DNA from: JALSJK01 sp964530345
Lineage (GTDB): Bacteria > Pseudomonadota > Gammaproteobacteria > Methylococcales > Methylomonadaceae
Length of the DNA: 9,069 bases
Reading direction: 5' to 3'
Assembly (NCBI GenBank): GCA_964530345.1
Contig: CAZGYJ010000121.1
Coordinates: 1 to 9,069 of the forward strand
Below, one piece after another: positions 6,638-9,069 of this stretch (position 1 is its first letter; every line of letters begins with the position of its first letter). The position numbers and the translations under genes were made by a program. Below the pieces are notes generated by a model. It was not told the DNA's origin. It searched no databases and was given only the letters and a program-made list of their open reading frames with translations.

Positions 6638-7609
6638 CTAAACAACCCTGTCTTCTGGTTCTTCACCTGCAAAAAAAGCAGACAGGTTTTTCAAAACCCG
6701 ATTGCCCATTGCAATTCTGGTTTCTTCAGTGGCGCTTCCCAGGTGGGGTAATAAGGATACATTTTCCATATTTAAAAAATCCTTGTCCAGATTTGGCTCG
6801 TTTTCAAAGACATCGAGGCCAGCGCCAGCAATCCAGCCATGTTTTAACGCCTTGATGAGAGCCTTGCTGTCAACCACATCGCCCCGCGCGGTGTTAATCA
6901 AATGTGCTGATGGGCGCATCATCTTTAAGCGTTGCTCATTGATTAAATGATGAGTTGCTTTTCCTCCGGGACAATGTAAAGAAACAAAGTTGGCCTCAGA
7001 CAGTACATCTTCTATGGTACTGGTTTGAACTGCCTGATATTTGGCAATAATCTCCTGGGCGATCGCGCTGCGATTGAAAAAAATTATTTTCATTCCAAAG
7101 CCAAAGTGGGCCCGGTCTGCTACAGCCTGGGCTATGCGGCCAAAACCAATTAACCCCAAGGTTTTTCCTGCCACTTTATGACCAAGCATATGTGTGGGGC
7201 GCCAGCCAGTCCATTGTTGATTTCTTATATGGCGGTCGCCTTCAGCTCCGCGCCGTGCTGACATCAACAATAACAACATGGCAATGTCAGCAGTGCAATC
7301 TGTTAAAACTCCCGGGGTATTGGTAACAACAATGCCTTGAGATTTTGCGGAATCCACATCAATATGATTAAAGCCTACGCCAAAATTACCCAGAATTTTG
7401 ACGCGCTTGTTCTCAACCATTAAGACTTCACTCGTCATCGGGTCGGTAACGGTTGACAGAACAGCGTCATAATTCTGTAAGGCAGTTTTAAGTTCCTGAG
7501 TAGAAAGAGGAATGTCTTGCTCATTCAATGTTACATCATAAAGACCTTGTAGTTGTCGTTCAACTTCTACCGGCCATTTACGGGTAATCAGAACTTTAGG
7601 CTTAACCAT
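6638..7609 (-). CDS. hpr: Hydroxypyruvate reductase (D-2-hydroxyacid dehydrogenase family)
   Basis: It reduces hydroxypyruvate to D-glycerate, and family members often also reduce glyoxylate. This is the serine-cycle step between Sga and Gck. The 323-residue protein has the two-domain D-isomer-specific 2-hydroxyacid dehydrogenase layout: substrate-domain block LGNFGVGFNHIDV (73-85), nucleotide-binding GLIGFGRIAQAVADRA (152-167), and the catalytic set Arg242 (in LINTARGDVVD), Glu271 (in FENEP) and His289 (in LLPHLGSAT). After the second Rossmann strand the motif is FFNRS (177-181), not an acidic residue followed by R, which may permit NADPH; this is inference. The ATG lies 9 nt after the sga stop and has no clear Shine-Dalgarno sequence, so translation is probably coupled to sga. 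Glyoxylate reductase is the alternative name; the gene neighbourhood favours hydroxypyruvate. Confidence 0.93.
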   Translation of the reverse strand: MVKPKVLITRKWPVEVERQLQGLYDVTLNEQDIPLSTQELKTALQNYDAVLSTVTDPMTSEVLMVENKRVKILGNFGVGFNHIDVDSAKSQGIVVTNTPGVLTDCTADIAMLLLLMSARRGAEGDRHIRNQQWTGWRPTHMLGHKVAGKTLGLIGFGRIAQAVADRAHFGFGMKIIFFNRSAIAQEIIAKYQAVQTSTIEDVLSEANFVSLHCPGGKATHHLINEQRLKMMRPSAHLINTARGDVVDSKALIKALKHGWIAGAGLDVFENEPNLDKDFLNMENVSLLPHLGSATEETRIAMGNRVLKNLSAFFAGEEPEDRVV

Positions 7610-7618
7610 AATAATGTT

Positions 7619-8788
7619 TTATTCTGATGCGGTAGAACGATAATATTCGATTGCCGCTGCAACCCCGCTTCCTGGAGTAATGTCATAATTATTGTCCAGC
7701 ATCGCCATTTCCACTCCAGCAATGGCGCCGAGCATGGAAACATCGTTCATATCGCCAATATGACCAATGCGGAAAACCTTACCAGCCACTTCTGTCAGAC
7801 CAGCTCCTAAAGAAATGTTGTATTTATGAAATGCAGTGCTGATGACGTCACGAGCATCTTTGTCTTCAGGTACCACAATAGCCGAAACGGTATCAGATTC
7901 GAAACCCGGTTGGGCGCATAACTTTAAGCCCCAGGCAGCAATGGCGCGGCGGGTTCCTTCAGCAAGGCGGTGATGGCGTGCATATACATTTTCCATGCCT
8001 TCTTCCAACAACATGTCTAGCGCTTTACGCAGACCATGAATCATTGGTGTAGATGGGGTGTAGGGCGTGTAACCATCTTTATTGGCATTCATTTGATCCC
8101 GTAAATCCAGAAAGCATCGCGGGAAACTAGCTGTTTCAGTCGCTTTGATTGCCTTTTGGCTGAAAGCCACTATTGCCAGGCCAGCGGGAAGCATAAAACC
8201 TTTTTGCGAGCCACTGATAGCGCCGTCGACACCCCAATCATCCATGCGAAAGTCAAGGCTGGCTATTGAGCTGACGCCATCAACAAATAACAGCGCGGGA
8301 TGGTTTGCAGCATCCATGGCTTTGCGGACACCGCCAATATCGCTGGTGACGCCTGTTGAAGTTTCGTTATGGGTAGCTAAAAATGCCTTGATTTCATGAT
8401 TTTTGTCTTGTTTTAGACGTTCTTCCAGGTGCTCAAGAGGAATGCCTTTGCCCCATTCAACTTCATGAACTTCTACATTCAAACCGAGTCTTTTTGCCAT
8501 ATCGGCCCATAAATGGCTGAATTGACCAAAGCGGTAAATCAAGACCTTATCGCCGGGGTTCAGGGTGTTGGTTAAGGCAATTTCCCAACCAGCAGTGCCT
8601 GTTGCAGGGAACACAAAGGTTAGCCCAGTCTCGGTTTTGAAGATTTTTTTTAAATCTTCCAGAACCGGTTTGAACAATTTCGGGAAAATGGGTGAGCGAT
8701 GATCTTCCATGTTGACATGCATAGCGCTCAAAATTTCATTAGGGGTATTTGTAGGGCCCGGAATATATAAATGGTTACGACCTGCCAT
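7619..8788 (-). CDS. sga: Serine-glyoxylate aminotransferase
   Basis: This PLP-dependent class V aminotransferase converts serine plus glyoxylate to hydroxypyruvate plus glycine, regenerating the glycine acceptor of GlyA. The 389-residue product begins with the family-typical GRNHLYIPGPTNTP (3-16). It has FPATGTAGWEIALTN (60-74), ATHNETSTGV (138-147), the cofactor-contacting FVDGVSS (168-174), the Schiff-base lysine Lys196 in SGSQKGFMLP, and Arg340 in FRIGHIGDMN as the likely substrate carboxylate contact. The frame is open up to an ATG at 8839, but that start has no ribosome binding site and lies within a leader hairpin. ATG 8788 has GGAG (8799-8802) 10 nt upstream and matches the family N-terminus, so I chose it. 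It is the first gene of the sga-hpr operon, and the promoter appears to lie in the region up to the window edge. Confidence 0.95.
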   Translation of the reverse strand: MAGRNHLYIPGPTNTPNEILSAMHVNMEDHRSPIFPKLFKPVLEDLKKIFKTETGLTFVFPATGTAGWEIALTNTLNPGDKVLIYRFGQFSHLWADMAKRLGLNVEVHEVEWGKGIPLEHLEERLKQDKNHEIKAFLATHNETSTGVTSDIGGVRKAMDAANHPALLFVDGVSSIASLDFRMDDWGVDGAISGSQKGFMLPAGLAIVAFSQKAIKATETASFPRCFLDLRDQMNANKDGYTPYTPSTPMIHGLRKALDMLLEEGMENVYARHHRLAEGTRRAIAAWGLKLCAQPGFESDTVSAIVVPEDKDARDVISTAFHKYNISLGAGLTEVAGKVFRIGHIGDMNDVSMLGAIAGVEMAMLDNNYDITPGSGVAAAIEYYRSTASE

Positions 8789-8831
8789 TGTGGGTTTTCT
8801 CCGTATTTTTTTTGATTGGTTAAATATCGAG

Positions 8832-8861
8832 GTTGGCATTTTCAGTAATTAAAATACCAAC
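8832..8861 (-). other. Leader hairpin upstream of sga
   Basis: Arms 8832-8842 and 8851-8861 form an 11-bp stem with an 8-nt loop. In the RNA transcribed toward sga the only non-Watson-Crick pair is a G-U wobble, so the stem is better on this strand than on the plus strand (A-C). It ends 43 nt before the chosen sga ATG and 29 nt before its GGAG. No U-run follows it, so it is not a standard terminator. A role in leader folding or mRNA stability is possible but unproven. Confidence 0.45.
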
Positions 8862-8958
8862 TAAACTTTTTAGAATGACACAAGAAACTGTTTGCATCAA
8901 GGAATTATTTCACGAGGTAAATGCCTGTAATTTGCTGTTAAGTATTTGCTGACATGAT

Positions 8959-8988
8959 ATTGTAGAATCAAACTGAGGACAGATTCAA
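8959..8988 (-). promoter_or_regulatory. Candidate sigma70 promoter for sga-hpr
   Basis: Read leftward, TTGAAT (8983-8988) is followed after 18 nt by TACAAT (8959-8964). That is 4 of 6 and 5 of 6 matches to the -35 and -10 consensus. Transcription would begin near 8952, giving a leader of about 160 nt before the sga ATG. Two GATTCAA copies (8982-8988 and 9000-9006), two GGACAG copies (8977-8982 and 9010-9015) and two TTTGCTG copies 14 nt apart (8931-8937 and 8945-8951) surround it and could be factor sites. The rest of 8862-9069 shows no coding region. Confidence 0.4.
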
Positions 8989-9020
8989 TTTTGCAAGATG
9001 ATTCAAGGTGGACAGAAAAA

Positions 9021-9060
9021 GTTAATGGATTTTTTTAAGTGTATTGAATATGTCATTAAC
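9021..9060. repeat. Perfect 7-bp inverted repeat near the right edge
   Basis: GTTAATG (9021-9027) and CATTAAC (9054-9060) are exact inverted copies 26 nt apart. They enclose an AT-rich stretch with a seven-T run (9030-9036). A second imperfect dyad, AAGTGTA (9037-9043) with TATACTT (9061-9067), overlaps. The position is upstream of the candidate sga promoter, possibly shared with a divergent gene beyond the window. It could be an operator pair or chance in AT-rich DNA. Confidence 0.25.
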
Positions 9061-9069
9061 TATACTTAA

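Noticed and set aside
8789..8839. Seventeen-codon N-terminal extension of sga from the ATG at 8839
   Set aside because: It has no Shine-Dalgarno sequence, falls in a leader hairpin, and does not match the aminotransferase N-terminus. The ATG at 8788 has GGAG at a suitable distance.
1..9069. Mobile element, CRISPR array, tRNA/rRNA or defence system
   Set aside because: Nearly all of the window is accounted for by seven intact metabolic genes with short intergenic gaps. No transposase, regularly spaced repeats or RNA gene signature was seen.

Overview
This window reads as a chromosomal serine-cycle (one-carbon assimilation) locus. Seven full-length genes are recognisable from conserved motifs: sga, hpr, mdh, mtdA, gck, glyA and ftfL. 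The NADP-dependent methylene-tetrahydrofolate dehydrogenase MtdA is largely confined to methylotrophs. It occurs here with serine-glyoxylate aminotransferase, hydroxypyruvate reductase and a MOFRL-type glycerate 2-kinase, which makes a methylotroph very likely. Moderate, AT-leaning composition and the gene mix fit a gammaproteobacterial (type I) methanotroph of the Methylobacter/Methylomonas kind better than the GC-rich alphaproteobacterial methylotrophs. The taxon is inference, because no rRNA or methane monooxygenase gene is present.

Layout from left to right: a perfect 17-bp inverted repeat (13-53) touching the ftfL stop codon; ftfL (54-1727, -), glyA (1731-2987, -), gck (3038-4447, -) and mtdA (4449-5330, -), which form one leftward operon transcribed mtdA-gck-glyA-ftfL; a divergent control region (5331-5486) with an operator-like dyad; mdh (5487-6470, +), alone on the plus strand; a 167-bp convergent gap without a convincing terminator; hpr (6638-7609, -) and sga (7619-8788, -), a second leftward operon transcribed sga-hpr; and a non-coding sga upstream region (8789-9069) with a candidate promoter and a leader hairpin.

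How the genes work together: FtfL charges formate onto tetrahydrofolate as formyl-H4F. MtdA reduces methenyl-H4F to methylene-H4F. GlyA transfers this C1 unit to glycine to make serine. Sga transaminates serine with glyoxylate, giving hydroxypyruvate and regenerating glycine. Hpr reduces hydroxypyruvate to glycerate, and Gck phosphorylates it to 2-phosphoglycerate. Mdh interconverts oxaloacetate and malate on the branch leading to malyl-CoA. Not in the window are fch (methenyl-H4F cyclohydrolase, needed between FtfL and MtdA), mtkAB, mcl, ppc and eno.

No mobile element, CRISPR array, tRNA or rRNA was seen. I found no clearly undescribed system. The points most worth a second look are the regulatory architecture (divergent dyad, intercistronic and leader hairpins), the absence of fch beside mtdA, and the coenzyme-site motif of Hpr.
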